Shown in pieces: positions 7,955 through 16,702 of a stretch of DNA of 33,777 bases (the stretch's first letter is position 1; every line of letters begins with the position of its first letter). The position numbers were made by a program, and so were the translations under genes. Below the pieces are notes generated by a model, which saw only the letters and a program-made list of their open reading frames with translations, was not told the DNA's origin and searched no databases. The DNA is from Nocardioidaceae bacterium (GTDB taxonomy: Bacteria > Actinomycetota > Actinomycetes > Propionibacteriales > Nocardioidaceae): contig JAICKK010000017.1 in NCBI GenBank assembly GCA_025927955.1, forward strand, positions 1 to 33,777. Direction: 5' to 3'.

Positions 7955-9718
7955 CTACGGGGCCACTCGCGGGGCGTCCACCCCGGCCTCCTTGCGCTGC
8001 TCGCGCGTGATCGGCGCGGGTGCGCCGGTCAGCGGGTCGAACCCCGCGCCGGTCTTCGGGAACGCGATGACGTCACGGATCGAGTCCGTGCCGGCCAGCA
8101 GGGCGCAGATCCGGTCCCACCCGAACGCGATCCCGCCGTGCGGTGGCGCGCCGTACTTGAACGCCTGGAGGAGGAAGCCGAACTTCTCCTCGGCCTCCGC
8201 GTCCCCGAGGCCCATGACCGCGAACACCCGCTTCTGCACGTCCTCGCGGTGGATACGGATCGACCCGCCGCCGATCTCGTTGCCGTTGCACACGATGTCG
8301 TAGGCGTAGGCCAGCGCCGAGCCGGGGTCGGTGTCGAAGGTGTCCAGGCACTCCGCCTTGGGCGAGGTGAACGCGTGGTGGACGGCGGTCCACGCGCCGC
8401 TGCCCACCGCGACGTCGCCCGCGGCGGTCGCCTCGTCGGCCGGCTCGAACAGTGGGGCGTCGACCACCCACACGAAGCTCCACGCCGACTCGTCCACGAG
8501 CCCGCACCGGCGCCCGATCTCCAGGCGCGCGGCCCCGAGCAGGCCGCGGGTGGAGGTGGGCGCCCCGGCGGCGAAGAACACGCAGTCGCCGGGCTCGGCC
8601 CCGACGTGACCGGCCAGGCCGGCCCTCTCCTGCTCGCTGAGGTTCTTGGCCACCGGTCCCGCCAGCCCGCCGTCCTCCTGCACCAGCACGTAGGCGAGCC
8701 CGCGAGCACCCCGCTGCTTGGCCCACTCCTGCCAGCCGTCGAGCTGCTTGCGGGGCTGGCTCGCGCCGCCGGGCATCACCACGGCCCCGACGTACGGCGC
8801 CTGGAACACCCGGAAGGAGGTGTCGGCGAAGAAGCCCGTGCAGTCGGTGAGCTCCAGGGAGAGCCGGAGGTCGGGCTTGTCGGTGCCGTAGCGGTCCATC
8901 GCCTCGGCGTAGGTGATCCTGGGGATCGGCGTGGCCACGTCGTGGCCGACGAGCCGCCACACGGCGCCGAGCACCTCCTCGGCCAGCGCGATGACGTCGT
9001 CCTGGTCGACGAAGCTCATCTCGATGTCGAGCTGGGTGAACTCCGGCTGCCGGTCGGCCCGGAAGTCCTCGTCGCGGTAGCAGCGGGCGATCTGGAAGTA
9101 CCGCTCGAGACCGGCCACCATGAGCAGCTGCTTGAACAGCTGCGGGCTCTGCGGGAGCGCGTACCAGCTCCCGGGCTGCAGCCGCGCGGGCACGAGGAAG
9201 TCGCGCGCACCCTCGGGCGTGGAGCGGGTCAGCGTGGGCGTCTCGACCTCCACGAAGCGGCGAGCCGCGAGCACCTCGCGGGCGACCCCGTTGACCTCGC
9301 TGCGCAGCCGCAGGGCCGCGGCGGGGCCGGACCGGCGCAGGTCGAGGTAGCGGTGCGCCAGGCGCACCTCCTCCCCCACCTCGACGTGCTCGTCGATGGG
9401 GAACGGGAGCGGCGCCGCTGCGCTGAGCACCTCGACGTCGGTGGCCACCACCTCCACCTCACCGGTCGGCAGCGACGGGTTCTGGTTGCCCTCCGGGCGG
9501 CGCGTGACCTCTCCGGTCACCTTGAGGCAGTACTCCGCGCGCAGGTGGTGCGCCAGCTCCTCGTCCCGGACCACCACCTGGGCCACTCCCGAGGCGTCCC
9601 GCAGGTCGATGAAGGCCACACCGCCGTGGTCGCGGCGGCGCGCGACCCAGCCGGCGAGGATGACGCTCTGGCCGATGCTCTCGGCGCGCAGGGTGCCTGC
9701 TTCGTGCGTGCGGATCAC
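7955..9718 (-). CDS. aspS: Aspartyl-tRNA synthetase
   Basis: This 587-residue class II synthetase charges tRNA-Asp. The N-terminal OB-fold anticodon-binding domain is seen in [20 protein letters not shown]. The catalytic core includes [14 protein letters not shown], motif 1 around [20 protein letters not shown], motif 2 in [17 protein letters not shown] followed by [12 protein letters not shown], and motif 3 in [17 protein letters not shown]-type insertion lies between motifs 2 and 3, as in bacterial AspRS. The start is GTG 9718 with AGAGGAG upstream. It follows hisS by 21 bp, so the two are probably co-transcribed. Whether it also aspartylates tRNA-Asn cannot be read from the sequence. Confidence 0.96.
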   Translation of the reverse strand: MIRTHEAGTLRAESIGQSVILAGWVARRRDHGGVAFIDLRDASGVAQVVVRDEELAHHLRAEYCLKVTGEVTRRPEGNQNPSLPTGEVEVVATDVEVLSAAAPLPFPIDEHVEVGEEVRLAHRYLDLRRSGPAAALRLRSEVNGVAREVLAARRFVEVETPTLTRSTPEGARDFLVPARLQPGSWYALPQSPQLFKQLLMVAGLERYFQIARCYRDEDFRADRQPEFTQLDIEMSFVDQDDVIALAEEVLGAVWRLVGHDVATPIPRITYAEAMDRYGTDKPDLRLSLELTDCTGFFADTSFRVFQAPYVGAVVMPGGASQPRKQLDGWQEWAKQRGARGLAYVLVQEDGGLAGPVAKNLSEQERAGLAGHVGAEPGDCVFFAAGAPTSTRGLLGAARLEIGRRCGLVDESAWSFVWVVDAPLFEPADEATAAGDVAVGSGAWTAVHHAFTSPKAECLDTFDTDPGSALAYAYDIVCNGNEIGGGSIRIHREDVQKRVFAVMGLGDAEAEEKFGFLLQAFKYGAPPHGGIAFGWDRICALLAGTDSIRDVIAFPKTGAGFDPLTGAPAPITREQRKEAGVDAPRVAP

Positions 9719-9739
9719 TGGTGGGGCTCCTCTGGTGGG

Positions 9740-11116
9740 TCAGTCGTCGTTCGGGGCGTCGCCGGTCAGCACCCGGGGCCGCAGGTCCTCGGCCGGCGGC
9801 CGCCACGTGTCGGGATCGGCCTCGACCTGCTCGCCGCTGCGGATGTCCTTGACCTGGCCGCCGGTGCTGCCGGTGCCCGGATCGGGGAACCAGACGTAGG
9901 GGATCCCGCGCCGCTCGGCGAAGCGGATCTGCTTGCCGAACTTCTGCGGTGACGCGGCCACCTCGACGGGGATGCCGCGGGCGCGCAGCCGCCGGGCCAC
10001 CGCGTCGCTGACCGGGCGCGAGCCCTCGTCGACGAGCGCCACCAGAACCGCGCTCGGCACCGACCGGCTCGCGGAGAGCCGGCCTCCGGCCAGCAGGGGG
10101 ACCAGCATCCTGCTGACACCGAGGGAGATGCCGACGCCAGGGTAGGTCGTGCGCCCGTCCGAGGCCAGGGCGTCGTACCGGCCGCCCGAGCAGATCGACC
10201 CCAGGTGCTCCAGGCCGTCCATCACGGTCTCGAACACGGTGCCGGTGTAGTAGTCCAGGCCGCGGGCGATGCGAAGGTCCGCCTCGACGCGCACCCGGTC
10301 ACCGGCCACGGAGGCGCAGCCCTCGAGGACCGCGGCGAGCTCCTCCAGCCCCCGGTCGAGCAGCTGCGAGGTGACGCCGAGCTCCCGGACCCGCTCGACG
10401 AAGGACGTGTCGGCGCTGCGGATACCGGCCAGCTGCAGGCACAGCGACGCCTGCCGCTCGTCGAGCCCCGCCTCGTCGACGAGCAACGCACCGACGGCGT
10501 CCGCCGGGAGCTTGTCGAGCTTGTCGACCACGCGCATGACCGCGTCCACGTCCCTGGCCCCGACCCCGGCGTAGAAGCCCTGGATGAGCTTGCGGTTGTT
10601 GACCTGGAGCCGCACCGGCGGCACCGGCAGCGCGGCCAACGCCTCCGCCATCACGCGGGCCACCTCGACGTCGTGGTGGAAGGCCAGCTCGTCGCGCCCG
10701 ACGATGTCGATGTCGGCCTGGGTGAACTCGCGGTAGCGGCCCTCCTGCGGCCGCTCCCCCCGCCAGACCTTCTGGATCTGGTAGCGCCGGAAGGGGAACT
10801 CCAGCCTCCCCGCGAACTCGAGGACGTAGCGGGCGAAGGGGACGGTCAGGTCGAAGTGCAGCCCGAGCCGGCTCGCGCTGTCGGTCTCCCCCCGGTCGTC
10901 GTCCGGCTCGGCCTGCAGCCGCCGCAGCACGTAGACCTCCTTGGAGGTCTCACCCTTGCTCAGCAGCCGGTCGAGCGGCTCGACCGCCCGGGTCTCGACC
11001 GAGACGAACCCGTGCAGCTCGAACGTCTGCTGCAGGGAGTCGAGGACGCGCTGCTCGACCAGCCGCTGGCCAGGCAGCAGCTCGGGAAAGCCGCTCATCG
11101 CGGAGGGACGGGCCAT
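9740..11116 (-). CDS. hisS: Histidyl-tRNA synthetase
   Basis: This 458-residue class II synthetase charges tRNA-His. The N-terminus (SGFPELLPGQRLVEQRVLDSL) is typical of actinobacterial HisRS. Motif 2 is around FRRYQIQKVWRGERPQEGRYREFTQADIDIVG, and the histidine-specific segment reads ARGLDYYTGTVFE, followed by GGRYDAL. A C-terminal anticodon-binding domain and a short acidic tail follow. ATG 11116 lies just past the stop of the metallo-hydrolase gene, implying coupling. No strong ribosome-binding site precedes it, and ATG 11098 is a weaker alternative. Confidence 0.96.
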   Translation of the reverse strand: MARPSAMSGFPELLPGQRLVEQRVLDSLQQTFELHGFVSVETRAVEPLDRLLSKGETSKEVYVLRRLQAEPDDDRGETDSASRLGLHFDLTVPFARYVLEFAGRLEFPFRRYQIQKVWRGERPQEGRYREFTQADIDIVGRDELAFHHDVEVARVMAEALAALPVPPVRLQVNNRKLIQGFYAGVGARDVDAVMRVVDKLDKLPADAVGALLVDEAGLDERQASLCLQLAGIRSADTSFVERVRELGVTSQLLDRGLEELAAVLEGCASVAGDRVRVEADLRIARGLDYYTGTVFETVMDGLEHLGSICSGGRYDALASDGRTTYPGVGISLGVSRMLVPLLAGGRLSASRSVPSAVLVALVDEGSRPVSDAVARRLRARGIPVEVAASPQKFGKQIRFAERRGIPYVWFPDPGTGSTGGQVKDIRSGEQVEADPDTWRPPAEDLRPRVLTGDAPNDD

Positions 11117-11119
11117 GGC

Positions 11120-11845
11120 TCACAGGCCCCGGCTCGGCGCGCCGGGCCGCGAGACCGCGGGCGTGGCCGTGTCGCGCAGGTCGACAAGGAACGGGTTGGT
11201 GGCCCGCTCGTGGCCGATGCTGGTCTGCTCCCCGTGCCCGGGCAGCACGACGATGTCGTCGGCGAGCGGCAGCACCTTGTCCCGCAGGCTCCGCAGCATC
11301 GTCGGGTGGTCGCCCCCAGGCAGGTCGGTGCGGCCGATGGAGCCGGCGAACAGCAGGTCCCCCGAGAACATCACCTCGGACACGTCCTGCTCGCCGTACG
11401 GCGTGCGGAAGGTGACCGAGCCGCCCGTGTGGCCCGGGGTGTGGTCGACGACCAGGTCGAGTCCGGCCAGCGTGAGGCCCTGCCCGTCGGCGAGCTCGGC
11501 CACCGCGTCGGGCTCGGCGAACTCGTAGTCGCCGCCGAGCAGCATGCCGGCCGTCTCCGGCGACATGCCTGCCAGCGGGTCGGTGAGCAGGTGCCGGTCG
11601 CGCGGATGGACGTAGGCGGTGGCGTCATAGGTTCCGGCGACCGGGGCAACACTCCACATGTGGTCGATGTGACCGTGGGTGAGCAGCACCGCGACCGGCT
11701 TGAGGCGGTGCTCGCGCACCAGCTGCGCGACACCGCCGGCGCTGTCCTTGCCGGGGTCGACGACCACGCACTCCTGGCCGGTCCCGCTGGCCACGACGTA
11801 GCAGTTGGTGCCCCACGGCCCGGCCGGGAAGCCTGCGATCAGCAC
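11120..11845 (-). CDS. Metallo-beta-lactamase-fold hydrolase (glyoxalase II-like)
   Basis: This protein of about 241 residues belongs to the metallo-beta-lactamase-fold hydrolases resembling glyoxalase II. It has the dinuclear metal motif THGHIDH (His57, His59, Asp61, His62), a later HTPGHTGGS metal-binding histidine and a C-terminal LPGHG histidine. The start is GTG 11845, which gives the usual family beginning (LIAGFPAGPWGTNCYVV), with GGAG a few bases upstream. A further 39 in-frame codons upstream are not protein-like and I exclude them. It sits directly before hisS; M. tuberculosis also keeps a glyoxalase-II-like gene next to hisS. The substrate is unproven. Confidence 0.9.
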   Translation of the reverse strand: MLIAGFPAGPWGTNCYVVASGTGQECVVVDPGKDSAGGVAQLVREHRLKPVAVLLTHGHIDHMWSVAPVAGTYDATAYVHPRDRHLLTDPLAGMSPETAGMLLGGDYEFAEPDAVAELADGQGLTLAGLDLVVDHTPGHTGGSVTFRTPYGEQDVSEVMFSGDLLFAGSIGRTDLPGGDHPTMLRSLRDKVLPLADDIVVLPGHGEQTSIGHERATNPFLVDLRDTATPAVSRPGAPSRGL

Positions 11846-12012
11846 CGCTCCGCGCTCCTGTCCTACCGGGATCCGACGTACGGACGAACCATGGCAGCCT
11901 ACCGAGTGCGCGCTCGGCGCCCGCGAGGTGGACCCACCGGCGAGTACGCTTGGCCACCACATCTGTACCGTCAGCAGGCCGTGACCTCAGCCACGATCAC
12001 AGGGGGAGACCC
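11846..12012. promoter_or_regulatory. Divergent intergenic region, hydrolase and DUF349 genes
   Basis: These 167 bp separate two divergent genes and must hold both promoters. TACGCT (11945-11950, plus strand) and TAGGCT on the minus strand (rc AGCCTA near 11897-11902) fit the TANNNT -10 pattern, but neither has a clear -35 hexamer. AGGGGGAG at 12001-12008 is the ribosome-binding site of the plus-strand gene. I see no further structure. Confidence 0.35.
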
Positions 12013-13479
12013 GTGACCAGCCCGGACAGTACGCCCGAGAGTACGCCGGACAGTACGCCTCAGGACGCACCCGAGAGCACACCGGAGAGCAGGTCCGAGA
12101 ACCCGCCGGAGGGCGCCCCGCGACCCATCGCGCCGCGGCCGCGGCCCCCGGTCCCGGGCCCACCCCGGCGACCCTCCCCCACACCCCCGTCCGCGGCACC
12201 GGTCGCCGGTGATGGCCCGGCCGTGCCCGCCGCACGCCAGCCGGAGGCGGAGGACGGCGCGCGGTGGGGGCGGGTGGGCGACGACGGGACGGTGTACGTC
12301 CGCACCGCCGACGGCGAGCGGGCGGTGGGCCAGATGCCCGACGTGACCCCGGCGGAGGCCCTGGACTTCTTCGTCCGCCGGTTCGCCGACCTGGTCTTCG
12401 AGGTCGAGCTGCTCGAGCGTCGCATCGGTGCCGGAACCCTGGGCACCGAGGAGTCCTCCGCCTCCCTCAAGCAGGTCCGTTCGACCATCCACGACGCCCA
12501 CGCCGTCGGGGACCTGGCCGGGCTGGAGGCGCGCCTGGAGGCACTGACCGGTGTCGTGGGGCAGCAGCGCGAGCGGCGCCGCCGGGAGCGCGCCCGCCGG
12601 CAGGCCGCCGCGAAGACCGACAAGGAGCGGATCGCGGCGGAGGCCGAGACGCTCGCCGACGGCTCGGACTGGCGCAACGGCGCCAACCGGCTGCGCCAGC
12701 TCCTCGACGAGTGGAAGGCCCTCCCACGGCTGGACAAGGCCGACGACGACGCCCTGTGGCGGCGCTTCTCGACGGCGCGCACGACGTACACGCGCAGGAG
12801 GAAGGCGCACTTCGCGGAGCTGAACGAGCAGCGCGACTCGGCCCGCGTGGTCAAGGAGCGGCTGGCCGCCGAGGCCGAGTCGCTGGCCGAGTCGACCGAG
12901 TGGGGCGCGACGGCAGGCAGGTACCGGGAGCTGATGCGGCAGTGGAAGGCCGCCGGCCCCGCCCCCAAGGGGGTCGACGACGAGCTGTGGAAGCGGTTCC
13001 GGACCGCGCAGGACAGCTTCTTCGGGGCCCGCGACCGCACCAACGCCGAGATCGACCGGGAGTTCGCGGCCAACGCCGAGACGAAGGAGGCGCTGCTGGC
13101 GGAGGCGGAGGCGCTGCTCCCGGTGACCGACCTGCGGGCGGCCAAGGAGTCGTTCCGCTCCATCGCCGAGCGCTGGGACGCGGCGGGCAAGGTGCCCAGG
13201 GAGCGGGTGCGGGACCTCGAGAACCGGATGCGCGCGGTCGAGCAGGCGATCCGCGGCCTCGAGGACGACCAGTGGCACCGCTCCAACCCGGAGGCCCGCG
13301 CCCGGGCGGCCGCCACGGTGGCCCAGCTGCAGACCTCGATCGCGGACCTGGAGGCTCGCCGCGACCGGGCGCTGGCGGCGGGGGACGAGGCCAAGGCGAC
13401 CGAGCACGCGGCCGCCGCGGAGACCCGACGCTCCTGGCTCACCGAGGCCCAGAGGGCGCTGGAGGAGTTCGGCGGGTAG
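12013..13479 (+). CDS. DUF349 domain-containing protein
   Basis: This protein of about 488 residues has no assigned function. The first 75 residues or so are disordered, with repeated S-T-P-E/D units then a proline-rich run. A small folded part follows (WGRVGDDGTVYVRTADGERAVG, then a helix), and the rest is long charged helices with three DUF349-type repeats. Each repeat has a conserved tryptophan, as in LLDEWKALPRLDKADDDALWRRF and LMRQWKAAGPAPKGVDDELWKRF. The C-terminus is coiled-coil-like. Start GTG 12013 is chosen for its AGGGGGAG site 4 bases upstream; the in-frame ATG 11950 would add unlikely residues. It is the only plus-strand gene between 421 and 31652, and it runs towards rel. Confidence 0.88.
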   Translation: MTSPDSTPESTPDSTPQDAPESTPESRSENPPEGAPRPIAPRPRPPVPGPPRRPSPTPPSAAPVAGDGPAVPAARQPEAEDGARWGRVGDDGTVYVRTADGERAVGQMPDVTPAEALDFFVRRFADLVFEVELLERRIGAGTLGTEESSASLKQVRSTIHDAHAVGDLAGLEARLEALTGVVGQQRERRRRERARRQAAAKTDKERIAAEAETLADGSDWRNGANRLRQLLDEWKALPRLDKADDDALWRRFSTARTTYTRRRKAHFAELNEQRDSARVVKERLAAEAESLAESTEWGATAGRYRELMRQWKAAGPAPKGVDDELWKRFRTAQDSFFGARDRTNAEIDREFAANAETKEALLAEAEALLPVTDLRAAKESFRSIAERWDAAGKVPRERVRDLENRMRAVEQAIRGLEDDQWHRSNPEARARAAATVAQLQTSIADLEARRDRALAAGDEAKATEHAAAAETRRSWLTEAQRALEEFGG

Positions 13480-13493
13480 CGGCCGGCGGTTGG

Positions 13494-13547
13494 CCATGGG
13501 ATGCGCGCTCACTTCCCCCTCCCATGGTGATATCACCCGTCGGGTGA
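13494..13547. terminator. Overlapping palindromes between convergent DUF349 and rel genes
   Basis: Three exact inverted repeats overlap: CCATGGGA/TCCCATGG (13494-13501/13520-13527), the perfect palindrome GGTGATATCACC (13526-13537), and TCACCC-gtc-GGGTGA (13533-13547) followed by GTTTCCC on the plus strand. The last is terminator-like for the DUF349 gene, and as a symmetric stem it could serve rel as well. No long T-run is present. Only one of the overlapping stems can form at a time. Confidence 0.5.
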
Positions 13548-13598
13548 GTTTCCCAGGGCAGGTACGGCGGGCAGCTCAGCGTCGTGGGCGCCGCCACG

Positions 13599-13679
13599 CG
13601 CGCCGGGTCGACGTCCCTCCAACGTGCAGACGCGCCGGGTCGACGTCCCCGAGGCGTGCAGACGCGCCGGGTCGACGGG
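13599..13679. repeat. 32-bp tandem repeat, about 2.5 copies
   Basis: CGCGCCGGGTCGACG occurs exactly at 13599, 13631 and 13663, a strict 32-bp period. The first two copies continue TCC, and copies 2 and 3 are preceded by CGTGCAGA. The spacers differ slightly. The array ends about 20 bp past the rel stop codon. Copy number is too low and spacers too similar for a CRISPR. Confidence 0.8.
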
Positions 13680-13698
13680 TGAGCGCAGACAGCGGGGC

Positions 13699-16047
13699 TC
13701 AGACGCGGTAGGCGTCGAAGACGCCGTCGACCGAGCGCACGGCCTTCAGGACGTGCCCGAGGTGCCGGGGGTCGGCCATCTCGAAGGTGAACCGGCTCTT
13801 CGCGACGCGGTCGCGGGTGGTCTGCAGGGTCGCGGCCAGGATGTTGACATGCACGTCGGAGAGCACCTTGGTGATGTCGGACAGGAGCCGGTTGCGGTCC
13901 AGCGCCTCCAGCTGGATGTTCACCAGGAACATCGACTGCGAGGTGGGGGCCCACTCGACGGCGACGAGCCGCTCGGGCTGGGAGGTGAGGCTCTCGGCGT
14001 TGGTGCAGTCGGCACGGTGCACCGACACCCCGGCGCCGCGGGTGACGAAGCCGATGATCCGGTCGCCGGGGACCGGGGTGCAGCACTTGGCCAGCTTCAC
14101 CCACACGTCCGGCTCACCCTTGACGATGACCCCGGCCTCGCCCGCGACCGGACGCTTGGACCGGTCGGTGGTGATCGTCACGCCCTCGGCCAGGTCCTCC
14201 GTGGCGCCCTCGTCCCCGCCGAAGAGATCGATGACCCGCCGGACGACCGTCTGGGCGCCCAGGTTCCCCTCGCCGACGGCGGCGTAGAGCGCGGAGACGT
14301 CCTGCAGCCGCAGCTCGGTGGCCACCGTGCTCAGCGTCTCGTGGGTGAGCACCCGCTTGAGCGGCTGGCCCTCCTTGCGCATCAGCCGGGCGATCTGGTC
14401 CTTGCCCCGGTCGATGGCCTCCTCGCGGCGCTCCTTGGTGAACCACTGGCGGATCTTGTTGCGTGCCCTCGGTGACTTGACGAAGCCCAGCCAGTCCCGG
14501 CTCGGCGCGGCGTTGGGCGCCTTCGACGTGAAGATCTCCACCACGTCGCCGTTGTCGAGCTGCGACTCCAGCGGCACCAGGCGGCCGTTGACCCGGGCGC
14601 CGATGGTGTGGTGGCCCACCTCGGTGTGGATGGCGTAGGCGAAGTCGACCGGGGTGGAGCCGGTCGGCAGTGCCTGCACGTCGCCGCGAGGGGTGAAGAC
14701 GTAGACCTCGGCGGAGTTGATCTCGAACCGCAGCGACTCCAGGAACTCCCCCGGGTCCTCGGTCTCCTGCTGCCAGTCGAGAAGCTGGCGGACCCAGGAC
14801 ATGTCCCCGCCGTCGGCCAGGCTCTGGTCGGTGTCCCGACCGAGGCGGACGTCCTCCTTGTACTTCCAGTGGGCGGCCACGCCGTACTCGGCACGGCGGT
14901 GCATGGAGAAGGTGCGGATCTGCAGCTCGACGGGCTTGCCGTGCAGGCCGATCACCGTGGTGTGCAGCGACTGGTACATGTTGAACTTCGGCATGGCGAC
15001 GAAGTCCTTGAACCGGCCCGGCACCGGATTCCAGCGGCTGTGCAGCACGCCCAGCGCGGCATAGCAGTCGCGGTCCCCCTCGACGAGGATCCGGATGCCC
15101 ACCAGGTCGTAGATGTCGGAGAGCTCGCGTCCGCGCACGATCATCTTCTGGTAGATCGAGTAGTAGTGCTTCGGCCGGCCGGTCACCACGGCCTTGATCC
15201 TGGCCTCGCGCAGGTCGGCCTCGACCTGGGCGATCACCTGGGCCAGGAACTGGTCCCGCGACGGCGCCCGCTCGGCGACCAGGCGCACGATCTCGTCGTA
15301 CATCTTGGGGTGCAGCGTCGCGAACGCGAGGTCCTCGAGCTCCCACTTGAGGGTGTTCATGCCGAGCCGGTGGGCCAACGGCGCATAGATGTCGAGCGTC
15401 TCGCGAGCCTTGCGCTCCTGGGTCTCCTGCTTGAGGTAGCGCAGCGTGCGCATGTTGTGCAGGCGGTCGGCGAGCTTCATGACGAGCACCCGGATGTCGC
15501 GGCTCATCGCCACGATCATCTTGCGGATGGTCTCCGCCTGTGCGGTGTCGCCGTACTTCACCTTGTCGAGCTTGGTGACGCCGTCGACGAGCAGGGCGAC
15601 CTCGTCGCCGAAGTCGGCGCGCAGCTCCTCGAGGGTGTACGGCGTGTCCTCCACGGTGTCGTGGAGCAGCGCCGCGACGAGGGTCGGCTCGGTCATGCCG
15701 ATGTCGGCGAGGATGGTGGTGACGGCCAGGGGATGGGTGATGTAGGGGTCGCCGCTCTTGCGCATCTGGCCGGCGTGCAGGCGCTCGGCGGTCAGGTAGG
15801 CGCGCTCCAGGAGCTCGAGGTCGGCCTTGGCGTGGTTGGCCCGGACCGCACGGTAGAGGGGCTCGAGGACCGGGTTCTCGGACTGGCTCTTGGTGGCCAT
15901 CCGGGCGAGCCGGGCGCGCATCCGCCGGCCGGCCGGGCCCGCCGGCTGGGCCGGCTTCTGGGCCGGTTTCTGGGCCGGCTCGGGGCGCTCACCCGCCGGG
16001 TCCGCGGGCGCGTCGGAGGCGCGGCTGGCGACACGCTCCTCCGCCAC
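13699..16047 (-). CDS. rel: Bifunctional (p)ppGpp synthetase/hydrolase (Rel/RelA/SpoT family)
   Basis: This protein of about 782 residues makes and degrades the stringent-response alarmone (p)ppGpp. After a disordered Ala/Pro/Gln N-terminus with [12 protein letters not shown] comes the HD hydrolase domain with His105 (YITHPLAV) and HD at 129-130 (LLHDTVEDT). The synthetase domain shows [13 protein letters not shown] and [24 protein letters not shown] domain ([24 protein letters not shown]), a cysteine-containing segment ([11 protein letters not shown]) and a C-terminal ACT domain complete the long-Rel layout. GTG 16047 is chosen because AGGAGGA lies just upstream at 16051-16057. The hydrolase motif looks intact, so this should be a two-way enzyme. 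A putative promoter lies in the gap after apt. Confidence 0.96.
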   Translation of the reverse strand: MAEERVASRASDAPADPAGERPEPAQKPAQKPAQPAGPAGRRMRARLARMATKSQSENPVLEPLYRAVRANHAKADLELLERAYLTAERLHAGQMRKSGDPYITHPLAVTTILADIGMTEPTLVAALLHDTVEDTPYTLEELRADFGDEVALLVDGVTKLDKVKYGDTAQAETIRKMIVAMSRDIRVLVMKLADRLHNMRTLRYLKQETQERKARETLDIYAPLAHRLGMNTLKWELEDLAFATLHPKMYDEIVRLVAERAPSRDQFLAQVIAQVEADLREARIKAVVTGRPKHYYSIYQKMIVRGRELSDIYDLVGIRILVEGDRDCYAALGVLHSRWNPVPGRFKDFVAMPKFNMYQSLHTTVIGLHGKPVELQIRTFSMHRRAEYGVAAHWKYKEDVRLGRDTDQSLADGGDMSWVRQLLDWQQETEDPGEFLESLRFEINSAEVYVFTPRGDVQALPTGSTPVDFAYAIHTEVGHHTIGARVNGRLVPLESQLDNGDVVEIFTSKAPNAAPSRDWLGFVKSPRARNKIRQWFTKERREEAIDRGKDQIARLMRKEGQPLKRVLTHETLSTVATELRLQDVSALYAAVGEGNLGAQTVVRRVIDLFGGDEGATEDLAEGVTITTDRSKRPVAGEAGVIVKGEPDVWVKLAKCCTPVPGDRIIGFVTRGAGVSVHRADCTNAESLTSQPERLVAVEWAPTSQSMFLVNIQLEALDRNRLLSDITKVLSDVHVNILAATLQTTRDRVAKSRFTFEMADPRHLGHVLKAVRSVDGVFDAYRV

Positions 16048-16088
16048 GGTTCCTCCTGAGGTCGACCGGACACGACCCGGCCCGGTCC

Positions 16089-16114
16089 ATCCTACGGCGC
16101 GTCGGCGCCGACGC
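16089..16114 (-). promoter_or_regulatory. Putative rel promoter with a 16-bp perfect palindrome
   Basis: TAGGAT (16094-16089, minus strand) fits a -10 element 41 bases before the rel start. The perfect palindrome GCGTCGGCGCCGACGC at 16099-16114 fills the spacer and reaches the -35 area, and it begins 6 bases after the apt stop codon. It could be an operator, an apt terminator stem, or both. No -35 hexamer is recognisable. Confidence 0.4.
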
Positions 16115-16120
16115 CGGACC

Positions 16121-16702
16121 TCAGACCTGGCAGAGGGTGCGCAGGGGCAGGTCGGCGACCGCCTCACGACCGTGCAGGAACGTCAGCTCGATGAGCACCG
16201 AGAGGGCGTGCGGGACGCCGCCGCAGCGCTCGACGAGCAGGCGCGTGGCGTTCGCGGTGCCGCCCGTGGCCAGCACGTCGTCGACCAGCAGTACCCGCTC
16301 GCCCGGGGCGATGCCGTCCCGGTGCACCTCCAAGGTGGCTCGGCCGTACTCGAGGGCGTAGGAGACCGCATGGGTGGGCCCGGGCAGCTTGCCGGCCTTC
16401 CGGACCGGCACGAACCCCACACCGAGGGCCAGCGCGACCGGCGCGGCCAGGATGAACCCGCGCGCCTCCATGCCGACGACCTTGTCGACGACCACGCGGC
16501 CGTCGCGGTCCCGTCCGGCGTCCGCGAGCGCCTCGACCACGGCCGTGAGGCCGTCGTGGTCGGCGAGCAGCGGGGTGATGTCCTTGAACACCACGCCCGG
16601 CTGGGGGAAGTCGGGGACGTCGCGGACCAGCTCGCCCAGCAGGCGGTCGAGGCCACGGCGGGTGTCCCCCGCGCCGGTCGCGCTGGCACCGGCCAGCGTC
16701 AC
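16121..16702 (-). CDS. apt: Adenine phosphoribosyltransferase
   Basis: This purine-salvage enzyme of about 193 residues turns adenine and PRPP into AMP. It has [16 protein letters not shown] (31-46), [16 protein letters not shown] and the PRPP-binding loop [14 protein letters not shown] (137-150). GTG 16702 overlaps the secF stop by 4 bases (GTGA), and the first dozen residues are Gly/Ala-rich before the family core begins at about residue 17. A longer in-frame upstream extension runs through secF and is rejected. The order secF-apt-rel matches other actinobacteria, linking purine salvage with alarmone metabolism at least by position. Confidence 0.95.
   Translation of the reverse strand: MTLAGASATGAGDTRRGLDRLLGELVRDVPDFPQPGVVFKDITPLLADHDGLTAVVEALADAGRDRDGRVVVDKVVGMEARGFILAAPVALALGVGFVPVRKAGKLPGPTHAVSYALEYGRATLEVHRDGIAPGERVLLVDDVLATGGTANATRLLVERCGGVPHALSVLIELTFLHGREAVADLPLRTLCQV

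Noticed and set aside
11846-11962. N-terminal extension of the metallo-hydrolase to 11962
   Set aside because: The extra 39 residues are not family-like, and GTG 11845 has a ribosome-binding site and the expected N-terminus.
13599-13679. Possible CRISPR array
   Set aside because: Only about 2.5 copies, spacers nearly identical and shorter than spacer length, and no cas genes in the window.
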